A stretch of 35,292 bases of DNA from a bacterium (GTDB lineage Bacteria; Chloroflexota; Dormibacteria; UBA8260; Bog-877): positions 1 to 35,292 of the forward strand of contig JAJYWT010000213.1 in assembly GCA_021791345.1 (NCBI GenBank). Direction: 5' to 3'. The notes under the pieces were generated by a model. That model was not told the DNA's origin and did not search any database. It saw only the letters and a list, made by a program, of their open reading frames with translations. Each line of letters opens with the position of its first letter. Position 1 is the first letter of the stretch. This document shows, piece after piece, positions 24,175-34,112 of the stretch. Made by a program: the position numbers and the translations under genes.

Positions 24175-25200
24175 TCACGCGGCCTGCCGGGCGGGCCGGG
24201 CCAGGGCCCGAATCTCGCCGTCCCGCAGGCCGTAGTAGACCAGGGTGAGGATCCGCCGGGCCACCGCCACCCGGGCGATGCCCCGGCCCCGCCGCTCCCG
24301 CAGCCGGCCCAGCACCTCTCCCAGATGAGGATCACCACCAAGCCGCTGGGCAGCCTCCACGGTCGCCCAGCGCACCAGCTTCGACCCTTGCTTGGTGATC
24401 CGGCCCCGGTGAACCGTCCGGTCCGACTCCCGGTGACGTGGGGTCAGCCCCGCCCAGGAGCAGAGCGCGGCCGCATCTCGGAACCGGGTAACGTCGCCAA
24501 TCTCAGCCACCAGGACCGCGCCCAGCACCGGGCCCACGCCCGGAATCCGCTGGATCGCCCGGTATCCCTGGTCCTTCTCCAGACGCTTCTGGATCGGCCC
24601 CTCCAGCTCCCAAAGCTCGGCGGTGATGGCCTCAATCAGGCTGCGCAGAGAGTTGACCCGCTGCAGGTACACCGGCGGCAGCGCCGTGTCATCGAGCAGC
24701 CGCAGGCCGGAGACCCCAAATAGGTCGCTCATGGTCACCTTGACTCCGAACTTCCCCAGCACCGCGTGGATCTGCGACTTGCAACTGCTGCGCAGCGCCA
24801 CCAACTTGGCTCGGTAGCGGATCAGCTCCCGCAGTTCGCGCACCTCCGGGGGCGCGATCCACGCCTCCGGCAGCCGGTTCATGCGCAGGAGGTCGGCCAG
24901 GTGACGGGCATCGGTGTGGTCCTGCTTCACCCGCTGGGTCCTGAAGGCGTTCACCCCCAATGGATGGGCCAGGTGCACCCTGGCCCCGACCTGCTGGCAG
25001 GCGTCCACCGCCCAGTACCAACCGTAGGTGGCCTCCAGCACCACCTCCGGGTCGGGCCCGGCCGCCGCCAGCAGCCGCTGCAACTCCTCCGGGTCGTTCT
25101 CGATCCGGTCGCTCGAGAGCACTTGGCCCTCGGCGTCCATCCTGACCACCACCGACCGCTGCCGATGAAGGTCGATTCCGATGTACTCTGGGTCGGTCAT
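24175..25200 (-). mobile_element. IS110-family transposase (DEDD recombinase) gene
   Basis: 341 residues. The N-terminal RuvC-like DEDD domain has D10 in YIGIDLHRQRS, E56 in VVLEATYGWYW, and D94/D97 in KQDHTDARHLADLL. The C-terminal transposase-20 domain has IQRIPGVGPVLGAVLVAEIGD and the catalytic serine S273 in ITKQGSKLVRWA. All catalytic residues are present, so the enzyme looks functional. The ATG at 25200 is preceded by GGGAGGGAG; a longer frame to 25464 is not coding. IS110 elements use an element-encoded RNA to choose target sites and have no classical inverted repeats, so the element ends cannot be set by eye. It abuts a decayed IS1634 gene on its 5-prime side. Confidence 0.93.
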
Positions 25201-25203
25201 CTG

Positions 25204-25279
25204 GGGGTCTCCCTCCCTGGCGGCCGCTACAACACCCGAGTGTCCCCCACTCGGGAAAGCCTCGGGGTGTGGAGACCCC
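25204..25279 (-). ncRNA. Structured leader just upstream of the IS110 start
   Basis: GGGGTCTCC at 25204-25212 is the exact complement of GGAGACCCC at 25271-25279, and inside it CCCGAGTG (25235-25242) pairs with CACTCGGG (25248-25255) around a 5-base loop. On the transcript of the transposase gene the outer stem includes bases next to the ribosome site. It may be part of the element's guide (bridge) RNA or a translation-limiting leader; both are inferences. Confidence 0.45.
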
Positions 25280-25289
25280 TCCGCTTTCA

Positions 25290-26588
25290 TCCCATCAAGG
25301 GCGGCCCGGTCGGAGACCTGGAGGCGGCGCTCGAGGCGCTTAGCTCCAAACCCCACGGCCATGTGCTGGCGGTGCCATGGTTCGTGCGCCACCCGGGGCT
25401 GGACCAGGTGCTGTCCACCGGACCGCGGCTGGGGCGGGACCGAGTGGTGGCGACGGAGGTGCACCCGTGATCCGACCCACCTCCAAACTGGCCACCGCCC
25501 GGAACCGGCAGAGCACCACCCTAGGATCGTGGCTGGGCGTGGAGGATGCTGATGAGGACGATCTTTCCTCGACGCTGGACTGGCTGGGACGAAGCCAGAT
25601 GCAGGGAGAGGCGTAGTGGGCCAGCCGGCACCTTCACAACGGCAGCTTGGTGCTCTACGACCTGACTTCGGTGTTCGTCGAGGGACGGCGCTGCCCGCTG
25701 GCGCGACGCGGCTGCAGCCGCGATGTCATGGAGGGTACCTTGCTGGTGGAGTTCGGGATATTTGCCAACTGAGAGGGCAGTCCGGTGGCGGTGGAGGCGT
25801 TCGCCGGTAGCACCTCGACCCACACGGCCGTGGCCACCCAGGTGGAGAAGCTCCAGAAACGCCTCGACTTGAGCAGCTGGTGCTGGTGGGGGCCCAAGGG
25901 ATGCTGACCTCGGCGCGGGTGGAGGCGCCGAAGTGCCGCGACGGGATCGAGTGGGTGTCGGCCCGCAAGGGAGTCCGCATCGGGGCCGTGGTGGAGGACG
26001 GCGAGTTGCAAGCGGGACGGTTCCATCACCAGAGCCTGGCTGAGACGGTGTCCCCCAGATTCTCCGCGGAGCGCCTGACGGTCTGCAAGAAGTCCGACCT
26101 GGCGCGGGAGCGAGCCCTCGCGCGCGACGATCTGCTCTCGGCCACCGAGCGGGAGCTCGAGAATGAGGCCAGCTATGGCGGGCCGACTGTACCGCTAGCA
26201 CAAGATCGGGCTCAGACTGGAAGGTGCTGAATCGTTACAGGGTGGGCAAGCCCTTTGCACTTGCGATCCTCGTCTGGAGCTTCGACCTTTCCCGGCTTCA
26301 GAAGAACATCGCTCGGGATGCAGCGCGGGACGGGATCTACGCGATCCCCCCTAGCCTGAGCGGAGAGCGCAGCGGCCCCCAGGAACTGGTGCAGATATAC
26401 AGGTTGTTGGCCCGGGCGGAGCGGGCGCTGGCACCTCGGACTACGACTGCGGCGGACTCGTCGACGAACTGGGCATCAGCACTCACCAGCAGATCCGAGG
26501 CGGTGCCACCACTTGCCTCGAGGTCACCATTCCCACCCCTCTCGGGTAGAGCGCCTTCCGTCTCCGCCGCGTACCCATCACCGTGTAG
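25290..26588 (+). pseudogene. Decayed IS1634-type transposase
   Basis: Successive fragments in shifting frames follow the order of an IS1634-family DDE transposase. They run SKPHGHVLAV...LDQVLSTGPRLGRDRVVA, then TSKLATARNRQ and DEDDLSSTLDWL, then GSLVLYDLTSVFVEGRRCPLARRGCSRD. After these come SPVAVEAFAGSTSTHTAVATQVEKLQKRL, GMLTSARVEAP, LTVCKKSDLARERALARDDLLSATERELE, VLNRYRVGKPFAL, AARDGIYAI, IYRLLARAERAL and finally LVDELGIS...TIPTPLG. There are in-frame stops (near 25616, 25770 and 26550) and several frameshifts. About 100 residues are missing after RAERAL, where the usual RSLKTVDLKVRPIHH block should be. The N-terminus is lost near the IS110 side. It is certainly non-functional. Confidence 0.82.
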
Positions 26589-26690
26589 CCCGACACAGTC
26601 TCCGCACGCCGATCTCATCTGATCCCCCGCCATCTCAGCTACGTCCGATTAGCGTGGCGGCGCACCGTCAGCGGAGGTTGGGCGATCCCC

Positions 26691-27182
26691 TCACTCCAGC
26701 AGCTGGGCGAGCTCGATGAGCGCGGCGACCAGCGCTTCGCGTCGCTGGTCCGAGACGGCCCGGAGCCGCTCGTCGAGGATCGCGGCCCGGGCCCGGCGGA
26801 GCCTCGTCAGAAGACGCACCCCGGCCGGGGTCGCCCGCAGCAGCGCGGCGCGGCGGTCGCTGGGGTCCGCCTGGCGAACCACCAGCCGCTCCGCCTCGAG
26901 CCGCTGCAACTTCGGGGTGATGGTCGAGTTGTCGACCCCCACCTGGGTGGCCAGCGCCGAGGGGTGGCAGGGGCCGCAGTTCACGATCCGGGCCAGCAGC
27001 CAGACGTGCGAGAGCGGAAGATCGCACTGAGCTCGCTGCATGACCCGGGCCTGCACGTCGTGCCGGCTGGCCCAGCGCACCAGAGTGGTGACCGCGTCAT
27101 CCAGCCGCTCTCCGGGGGGGCCGGGCGGAGCGTCGTGTACCTGCTCATCGGAATCGGTCGCCAGCGCCACATCCGGGTTCAC
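26691..27182 (-). CDS. MarR-family transcriptional regulator
   Basis: 163 residues with a winged helix-turn-helix: LSHVWLLARIVNCGPCHPSALATQVGVDNSTITPKLQRLEAERLVVRQADPSDRRAALLRATPAGVRLL, the standard MarR recognition helix and DPSDRRA wing. MarR dimers bind palindromic operators and release them on binding small phenolic or drug-like ligands. The GTG start overlaps the stop of the MFS pump as GTGA, so pump and regulator are co-transcribed from the promoter at 29021-29049, and autoregulation is likely. The N-terminal 30 residues are acidic/Pro-rich and probably disordered. Confidence 0.92.
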   Translation of the reverse strand: MNPDVALATDSDEQVHDAPPGPPGERLDDAVTTLVRWASRHDVQARVMQRAQCDLPLSHVWLLARIVNCGPCHPSALATQVGVDNSTITPKLQRLEAERLVVRQADPSDRRAALLRATPAGVRLLTRLRRARAAILDERLRAVSDQRREALVAALIELAQLLE

Positions 27183-28999
27183 GGAGCGGGATCCTCGACC
27201 CTGACGGCCGTGGCCCCGGTGTCCGTGGCCGGACGGGACCCCGGGCGGCGCGGGGCAGCGGCGCGGGGCTGCCCCGGGACCGCCACCATCTGGGCCTGAT
27301 CGTCATGGACGTACTTGCCGCCGCGCAGGATGCTGGCCAGCGCGGCCAGCAGGCAGGCGGCGATGGCGAAGTCGAATGCCGCCCGCAGGCCGGTCATGAA
27401 GGGCGGGGAGATGAGTTGAGGGAAGAATGCCCGGCCGGTGAGGTAGGCCGCCTTGGCATGGCTGAGGTGGGGGAGGATGGGCCCAAGCAGCGTCCCCACC
27501 GGGTTGTAGCCCAGGAAGGCAGCGAACAGGCTCCCGACCGCAGGCAGGTGCGCGACCCGGTTCGCGTAGGCCGAGGGCACCCCCTGGGCGATAAGGCCGT
27601 GATAGAGCGCGTGGGGCAGGGTGCCGGACAGGCCGATGATGATCAGGGTGAAGAAGATCCCGATCGAGAGCACCATCGCGGAGTTCTGGAACGTGGCCGC
27701 CATTCCGGCGCCCGCCCCGCGCTGCTCGGGGGGCAGGCTGTTCATGATGCCGGCCTGGTTGGGAGACGCGAAGAGGCCGCTGGACAGGCCGTAGACAAAC
27801 AGCAGGGCGGCGAATATCAGGTAGTTGAAGTCGGCCGGAAGCAGCTGGAAGAGACCGAAGATCACCGCGGAGCCGAAGACGCCCAGGGTGGCGAAGGTGC
27901 GGGATCCGTAGCGATCCGAGAGAATCCCCGCCAGCGGGCCGGCCACCAGGAACCCGACCGTCAGCGGGAGCAGGTAGATCCCGGCCCAGAGCGGGGTCTG
28001 GGCGAAGCTGTAGCCGTGCCGGGGCAGCCAGATACCCTGCAACCAGATGATCAGGATGAACATCAGCCCACCTCGGGCCAGGGATGCGAAGAGGCCGGCC
28101 GCATTGCCTGCGGCGAAGGCACGGATCTTGAAGAGCGGGATCCGAAACATCGGCTGCGCAACCTTGGTCTCGATCCAGACGAAGACCCCGAGGAGGACGG
28201 CCCCGCCGATGAGCGCTCCCAAAACCCAGGGGTTGGTCCAGCCCATGGTCTGCGAGCCGTAGGGCAGGATCCCGTAGGTGATCCCCACCAGCAGCGCGAT
28301 CAGACCCGCCGCGAAGAACAGGTTTCCCCACCAGTCGATGCGGGAGGGCCGCCGCACGCCGGTGTCATGGAGCTTCAGGTAGGCCCAGACGGTTCCGAAG
28401 ATGCCGAAGGGCACGGAGACCAGGAAAACCAGGTGCCAGGAGACCGGCCCTAGCAGCCCCCCCAGCACGAGTCCGATGAAGGAGCCCGCGATCGCGGCCA
28501 CCATATTGGTGCCGAGCGCCAGCCCCCGCTGGTTGGAGGGGAAGGCGTCCGTCAGGATCGCCGAGGAGTTGGCCCAGAGCAAAGCCCCTCCCACTCCCTG
28601 GAGGATGCGCATCGCGATCAGGTAGAGGGCCGCACCCGATCCGGTGGTCCAACTGATGGAGAGCAGGATCGAGAAGATGGTGAAGATGGCGAAGCCAAGG
28701 TTGTACATGCGCACACGGCCGTACATGTCGCCGATCCGGCCCAGGCTCACCACCAACACCGCGGTTACCACCATGTATCCCATGAGGAGCCAGAGGAAGT
28801 ACGGGGTGTTGCCGCTGGTCAGAGGGTTGAGCTTGATCCCCCGGAAGATGTCGGGCAAAGCGATCAGCACGATCGAGGAGTTGATCGTCGCCATCAGGAT
28901 CCCCAGGGTGGTGTTGGAGAGCGCGATCCACTTGTAGTGGGGTCCCAAACGCTGGCCAGTTGTGCTCACCAATCCCGCCGAACCTGGACCCTGGGGCAT
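27179..28999 (-). CDS. DHA2-type (14-helix) MFS efflux transporter
   Basis: 606 residues with fourteen predicted helices. Motif A is GRIGDMYGRVRMYNLG after helix 2, and the motif-C-like region around helix 5 reads ILQGVGGALLWANSSAILTDAFPSNQRGLALG and continues into IAGSFIGLVLGGLLGPVSWHLVFLVSVPFG. This is the EmrB/QacA drug:proton antiporter branch. Unusual is a long extracytoplasmic loop near residues 455-530 and a Pro/Arg-rich C-terminal tail. AAGGAGG about seven bases before the ATG is one of the best ribosome sites in the window. It is followed by the overlapping marR, which points to ligand-induced efflux. The substrate is unknown. Confidence 0.93.
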   Translation of the reverse strand: MPQGPGSAGLVSTTGQRLGPHYKWIALSNTTLGILMATINSSIVLIALPDIFRGIKLNPLTSGNTPYFLWLLMGYMVVTAVLVVSLGRIGDMYGRVRMYNLGFAIFTIFSILLSISWTTGSGAALYLIAMRILQGVGGALLWANSSAILTDAFPSNQRGLALGTNMVAAIAGSFIGLVLGGLLGPVSWHLVFLVSVPFGIFGTVWAYLKLHDTGVRRPSRIDWWGNLFFAAGLIALLVGITYGILPYGSQTMGWTNPWVLGALIGGAVLLGVFVWIETKVAQPMFRIPLFKIRAFAAGNAAGLFASLARGGLMFILIIWLQGIWLPRHGYSFAQTPLWAGIYLLPLTVGFLVAGPLAGILSDRYGSRTFATLGVFGSAVIFGLFQLLPADFNYLIFAALLFVYGLSSGLFASPNQAGIMNSLPPEQRGAGAGMAATFQNSAMVLSIGIFFTLIIIGLSGTLPHALYHGLIAQGVPSAYANRVAHLPAVGSLFAAFLGYNPVGTLLGPILPHLSHAKAAYLTGRAFFPQLISPPFMTGLRAAFDFAIAACLLAALASILRGGKYVHDDQAQMVAVPGQPRAAAPRRPGSRPATDTGATAVRVEDPAP

Positions 29000-29020
29000 G
29001 CTCTATCCCTCCTTGACCTC

Positions 29021-29049
29021 TTGATAGTTGGTTGGTACATACTAACCAA
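29021..29049 (-). promoter_or_regulatory. Promoter and MarR-type operator of the efflux operon
   Basis: TTGGTTGGTA at 29028-29037 and TACTAACCAA at 29040-29049 form a 10-bp-arm palindrome with one mismatch and a 2-bp centre, the size of MarR operators. On the minus strand TTGGTT (29049-29044) and TATCAA (29026-29021) could be -35 and -10 boxes with a 17-bp spacer. The operator would then cover the promoter and repress it when bound. Confidence 0.7.
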
Positions 29050-29232
29050 TTGCGGTGGACCGGCGGCGGCGGGAAGTGAGCCCACCCGCCGCTGAGAGCC
29101 AGTCGAGCAGCGGCGCCGAGGTTCGTACCGCTGGGCTCAGGAGGTGGACCGGACCAACGCGCTGGGAGCCGGGCCCGGGGCCAAGCGCGGCCGATTTCCC
29201 CGATCGCGACCACAGAATCTTGCGCAGCGGGA

Positions 29233-29238
29233 TATATT
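29233..29238 (+). promoter_or_regulatory. Candidate -10 box of the L,D-transpeptidase gene
   Basis: TATATT ends eight bases before the ATG at 29247 in an otherwise GC-rich region, which would give a leaderless or near-leaderless transcript. No convincing -35 box at normal spacing is seen. Confidence 0.4.
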
Positions 29239-29246
29239 TACGGGAG

Positions 29247-30425
29247 ATGGACCCCATTCAGACTCCCAGCCGAGGGTGGCGGCGCCACTGGCGAATTGTG
29301 GTCACCGCGCTGGGGGCAGCGCTCGTGATCGCGGGCGGAGCCGCGACCGGGATCGTGACCGCCTCGAAGTCGGGGCCACCCGTGATCCCCACCGCGGCCA
29401 TCGTGGTCCCCGGCAGCCCGACGGCGGTGAGTCCTACCGCCACCATCGCGATTCATCTCCGGCACGCGAAGCTGGAGCAGGTGAAGGTGACGACCGCGGC
29501 CGGAACTGCTTTGAGCGGAAAGGTGACGCCGGCGGGCTGGAAGCCGGAGCAGCCGATGCCCTGGGCGACCAAGCTGGAGATGACCATCACCGCCAAGGGT
29601 GGTCTCCCGGTCAAGACGATCAGCGCCAGCACCAGCTGGACCACTGCCCCCCAGCCGCTGCCGGTGGAGTCCATCGGGCTCACGATCTCCCCCAGCAACG
29701 GAGGGCAGGTCGGCATGGGCACCGCCTGGGTGATCCAGTTCTCCAAGCCGATCCCCGCCGCGGACCAGGCCTTGGTGGTCCAGCATCTGATCACCAAGGA
29801 GTCGATCCCCGACACGGTGGGCTGGCATTGGTGGTCCTCGACCGAGGTGGACGGCCGCCCGGAGCAGTTCTGGCCGATGAATGAGCAGGCCACCCTCTCG
29901 GTGAACCTCGACGGGATGGTGATCGGTGGCTACCGGATCGTCGGGACCACCGCCAACAGCGAGTTCACAGTCGTCAACCAGCACCTGACCAAGGTCAGCG
30001 CCATCACTCACGAGATGCAGGTCTACAACGGCAACCAGCTGATCAAGACCCTCCCCGTCAGCCTGGGCAAGCCGGGGTTCCCAACGATCTCCGGCACTCT
30101 GGTGGTGCTCTACAAGACCCCGGTCGTGTTCATGAACTCGGCCACCATCGGTTATCCGGGGCTGTATGCCCAGAACGTCTACGACGACGTCGCCATCAGC
30201 ACCGACGGCTACTACATGCACGCTGCCAACTGGGACGTGTACGACCACGGCCGGGCCAACGTGTCGTTCGGTTGCATCGAGCAGAACCCCGCCAACGCCG
30301 TGTGGTTCTACAACTGGTCGATTCCCGGTGATGTGGTGGAGGTCACCGGCACCCCGCTGCGCGCCAGTGAGGTCAACGGTGAGGGCGACTGGAACATCCC
30401 CTGGAGCGAGTTCCAGACCAACTGA
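29247..30425 (+). CDS. L,D-transpeptidase with Ig-like domains
   Basis: 392 residues. A cytoplasmic basic N-terminus and a membrane helix (about 15-38) are followed by Ser/Thr/Pro-rich linker and two Ig-like beta domains (about 65-255). The C-terminal YkuD catalytic domain has H325 in YYMHAANW and C343 in NVSFGC, the HxxN...SxGC signature. It forms 3-3 peptidoglycan cross-links or attaches proteins outside the membrane, as in actinobacterial Ldt enzymes. The ATG at 29247 is preferred since the membrane helix starts soon after and a -10-like TATATT lies just upstream; a longer frame from 29055 would overlap the divergent promoter region. Confidence 0.9.
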   Translation: MDPIQTPSRGWRRHWRIVVTALGAALVIAGGAATGIVTASKSGPPVIPTAAIVVPGSPTAVSPTATIAIHLRHAKLEQVKVTTAAGTALSGKVTPAGWKPEQPMPWATKLEMTITAKGGLPVKTISASTSWTTAPQPLPVESIGLTISPSNGGQVGMGTAWVIQFSKPIPAADQALVVQHLITKESIPDTVGWHWWSSTEVDGRPEQFWPMNEQATLSVNLDGMVIGGYRIVGTTANSEFTVVNQHLTKVSAITHEMQVYNGNQLIKTLPVSLGKPGFPTISGTLVVLYKTPVVFMNSATIGYPGLYAQNVYDDVAISTDGYYMHAANWDVYDHGRANVSFGCIEQNPANAVWFYNWSIPGDVVEVTGTPLRASEVNGEGDWNIPWSEFQTN

Positions 30426-30455
30426 GGGATCCGGAACCGACCACCCGCGGCTCGC

Positions 30456-31007
30456 TCAGGGGGCGGGGCCGTCCGGCAGACTGAGTTGCATCTCAATGGC
30501 CGCTTGGGATCCGCCACCGGCAAGTCGCTCCTTGCGGCCGGTCGGCTGGAAGCCGTGCCGCTGGTAGAGGTCTATGGCCCGCAGGTTGTCGGCCGCGACA
30601 TGCAGGAGCACCTTCCGGGCGCCCTCGGCGCTCGCCCAGCCCAGCAGGAATTGAAGCATCGAGGAGGCGGCCGAGGTGCCGCGGGCTGAGGGCCGGACCC
30701 ACATGGCGAAGACCCGCCGGCATGAGTGATCGTCACTCGGATCGCGGCCCAGGCACGCCAGGCCCACGGACTCGCCCGAGATCCGGGCGACGCTCCATAT
30801 CGAGGTTTCGCAGCGCCGAATCCACTCGTCCTGGGGGAGGGCCAGCTCCCGCTCCAGCGTCGCCCCGAACGCGGACGGCGCGTCGGCCAGCGCCTTCAGA
30901 CGGAGATCCCGTAGCTCGCGCCACTCGATCAGCCGGGTGACGGTCAGCTGGCGCGGCCGTCGGCTCCGCTGGACGGTTCCCGCCTGCTCCTCCGGAAGAG
31001 GGTTCAC
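30456..31007 (-). CDS. GNAT-family N-acetyltransferase
   Basis: 183 residues. The acetyl-CoA-binding core is VFAMWVRPSARGTSAASSMLQFLLGWA, motif A with RGTSAA as the pyrophosphate loop, followed by KVLLHVAADNLRAIDLYQRHGFQPTGR, motif B with the typical N-x-x-A-x-x-L-Y-x-x-x-G-F. The N-terminal LIEWRELRDLRLKALADAPSAFG helices bind substrate, as in many ribosomal-protein or small-molecule acetylases; the substrate is unknown. The GTG at 31007 is the nearest credible start; a reading to 31202 adds 65 low-complexity residues. It converges on the L,D-transpeptidase and diverges from the LLM gene. Confidence 0.82.
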   Translation of the reverse strand: MNPLPEEQAGTVQRSRRPRQLTVTRLIEWRELRDLRLKALADAPSAFGATLERELALPQDEWIRRCETSIWSVARISGESVGLACLGRDPSDDHSCRRVFAMWVRPSARGTSAASSMLQFLLGWASAEGARKVLLHVAADNLRAIDLYQRHGFQPTGRKERLAGGGSQAAIEMQLSLPDGPAP

Positions 31008-31216
31008 GATCCTAGTTGGACCCGAGCGTCGAGGGCGGCTGCAGCTGAGTCGAGACGGCCGCCGACCCGTCGGCCAGGGCGCTGGCGGCTGCTGGCGCGG
31101 TCCGGGTGCCGGGGCCGCATCCGATCGGCAGGGTCCAATCCACTCTGAACCATCTACGCTAAAGCGGAATCGGTCCGCGCGGGCGGGCGAGCCGCACCTC
31201 ATTTGGAGATGGTGTC

Positions 31217-32158
31217 ATGACCGCTCCCTTCTTCGGGTTCCACATCCCCAACTTCACGTTCCCCGGGGTCGAGCCTGCCGACCTGTTCGAGCGGGTGGCC
31301 CAATCCGCAGTCGCGGCCGAGGCCGCGGGATTCGATCTGGTGACAGTGATGGACCACTTTTACCAGATCCCCATGACCGGCCCCGAGACCGAGCCGATGC
31401 TGGAGGCCTACACGACGTTGGGGGCGCTCTCACAGCGCACCAGCCGCGTCTACCTGAGCGCCCTGGTGACCGGGGTCACCTACCGAAACCCGGCGCTGTT
31501 GGCCAAGCAGGTGACGACCCTGGACACTCTCTCTCGGGGCCGCGCCATCCTGGGGATTGGCGCGGCCTGGAACGAGGCGGAGCACCGGGGCTACGGCTAC
31601 GAGTTCCCACCGGTGGGAAGGCGGATGGATCGGCTGGAGGAGGCGTTGCACATCGCCAGGGCGATGTTCACCCAGGAGCGCCCGAGCTTTTCCGGCCGCT
31701 ACTACCGCATTGATGAAGCCCTCAATGTGCCCCGCCCGCTGCAGCCGGGAGGGCCCCGGATCCTGGTCGGGGGTGGCGGCGAGCAGCGGACCCTGCGGCT
31801 GGTGGCGCGCTACGCGGACATCTCGAACTGGTTCGGTTCGGTCGAGGACATGCGCCGCAAGGGGGAGATCCTGGAGCGGTACTGTGCCCAGGAGGGGCGG
31901 GATCCTGCGGCGATCCTGCGCACCGCCATGGCCCCGGTGCTGCTAATACCCTCCGAACGCGACCGGGAGGCGGTGATTCAGGGGATCCCGCCGGCGCGCC
32001 GGGCTTCACTCGGCGAACCCGTGACCCCGGATCAGGCGGCGGAGCAGCTCTCGACCTACATGGAGGCCGGGATCGGCGGCTTCACCTTCGCCAACGCCGC
32101 CTTGCACAACCCGGATCTGATCGCGGCCGCTGGAGAGGTCAAGCGGCTGCTGACCTGA
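31217..32158 (+). CDS. LLM-class F420-dependent oxidoreductase
   Basis: A 313-residue TIM-barrel flavin/F420 enzyme of the luciferase-like monooxygenase superfamily. Typical blocks are AAEAAGFDLVTVMDHFYQ, RTSRVYLSALVTGVTYRNPALLAKQVTTLDTLSRGRAILGIGAAWNEAEHRGYGYEFP, RMDRLEEALHIARAMF and GGPRILVGGGGEQRTLRLVARYADISNWFG. The GIGAAW and YRNPALLAKQ segments mark the F420-using branch, so coenzyme F420 synthesis is implied for this organism. The substrate is unknown. GGAG lies eight bases before the ATG. It is separated from cysE by 47 bases. Confidence 0.88.
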   Translation: MTAPFFGFHIPNFTFPGVEPADLFERVAQSAVAAEAAGFDLVTVMDHFYQIPMTGPETEPMLEAYTTLGALSQRTSRVYLSALVTGVTYRNPALLAKQVTTLDTLSRGRAILGIGAAWNEAEHRGYGYEFPPVGRRMDRLEEALHIARAMFTQERPSFSGRYYRIDEALNVPRPLQPGGPRILVGGGGEQRTLRLVARYADISNWFGSVEDMRRKGEILERYCAQEGRDPAAILRTAMAPVLLIPSERDREAVIQGIPPARRASLGEPVTPDQAAEQLSTYMEAGIGGFTFANAALHNPDLIAAAGEVKRLLT

Positions 32159-32205
32159 GGAGGGAGCGCGACCCGGCCGCACGTCCGGGTGGGAAACTGG
32201 ACCCC

Positions 32206-33054
32206 ATGGCCAGCGCTCGGGGACATGACTCTCAGTTCGCCAAGCGGTTGGCGGCGAGCTGTCGCCCCAGTGCGCGCCCGCTCCCGCTCAAGCGCGACGT
32301 CGCCCAGTTCGTGGACAACCTCTTGGGACTCCTGTTCCCCCAGCTGGCCGAGGCGATGGCCGGAACCGCAGAGGAGATCGAGGCCCGGCTGGAGCTGGTC
32401 CGCTGCGAGCTGGCCCGACTGCTGCAGCCCGGGCTTGAGCCCCGCCGGGCCGAGCAGGTGTCGCGCGCCTTCTGGAGTGAGCTGCCCCGGCTCTATTCGC
32501 GGATCCAGCTGGACGCGGAGGCGATCCTCTCGGGAGACCCGGCCGCCGAGAGTCTGGATGAGGTGGTCGCCGCCTACCCTGGCTTCCTGGCGACGGCCAC
32601 TTATCGGGTGGCGCATCAGCTGCACGCGCTGGACGTTCCGGTCGTGCCTCGGCTGCTGGCCGAGGTGGCGCACACCAGGACCGGGATCGACATTCATCCG
32701 GGCGCCTCCATCGGCCGGTCTTTCTGCATCGACCACGGCACCGGCATCGTGATCGGGGAGACCGCTATCCTCGGGGACGAGGTCAAGCTCTACCAGGGAG
32801 TCACCCTGGGGGCCCTCAGCGTGAGCAAGCTGGCCGCCGGCAGCAAGCGCCACCCGACCATCGGCGATCGGGTGGTGATCTACGCCAACGCCACCGTCCT
32901 GGGGGGTGACACGACCGTGGGCCATGACAGCGTGGTGGGAGGCAACGTCTGGCTCACCCACAGCGTCCCCGCCTACTCCCTTGTCTACCACAGCAGCACC
33001 GTGAGGGTGCGCAAGGTGACCGAGGGGGAGGAGTTGATGGATTTCGTCATCTGA
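32206..33054 (+). CDS. cysE: Serine O-acetyltransferase (EpsC/SrpH type)
   Basis: Transfers acetyl from acetyl-CoA to L-serine, giving O-acetylserine for the neighbouring cysteine synthase; cytosolic. 282 residues: an N-terminal helical domain to about 140 and a left-handed beta helix with hexapeptide repeats ([71 protein letters not shown]). The catalytic His is in IDHGTG and the second in KRHPTIG. The long N-terminal domain with [17 protein letters not shown] matches the EpsC/SrpH form rather than enterobacterial CysE. cysK follows after 34 bases. No ribosome site is visible before the ATG. Confidence 0.92.
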   Translation: MASARGHDSQFAKRLAASCRPSARPLPLKRDVAQFVDNLLGLLFPQLAEAMAGTAEEIEARLELVRCELARLLQPGLEPRRAEQVSRAFWSELPRLYSRIQLDAEAILSGDPAAESLDEVVAAYPGFLATATYRVAHQLHALDVPVVPRLLAEVAHTRTGIDIHPGASIGRSFCIDHGTGIVIGETAILGDEVKLYQGVTLGALSVSKLAAGSKRHPTIGDRVVIYANATVLGGDTTVGHDSVVGGNVWLTHSVPAYSLVYHSSTVRVRKVTEGEELMDFVI

Positions 33055-33088
33055 GACATCGTCGGCAACCGACAGCAACGGAGAGCCC

Positions 33089-34003
<915 letters not shown>

Positions 34004-34112
34004 CCGGCGGTCAGACCACCGATCCCTTCGGCACCAGGTGGACGCAGCTGGGCTCGGCTCACCGGGGCCGAACTCGCCGCGCGGAATTCCAAGAACAGTG
34101 GAGATCATCGAA

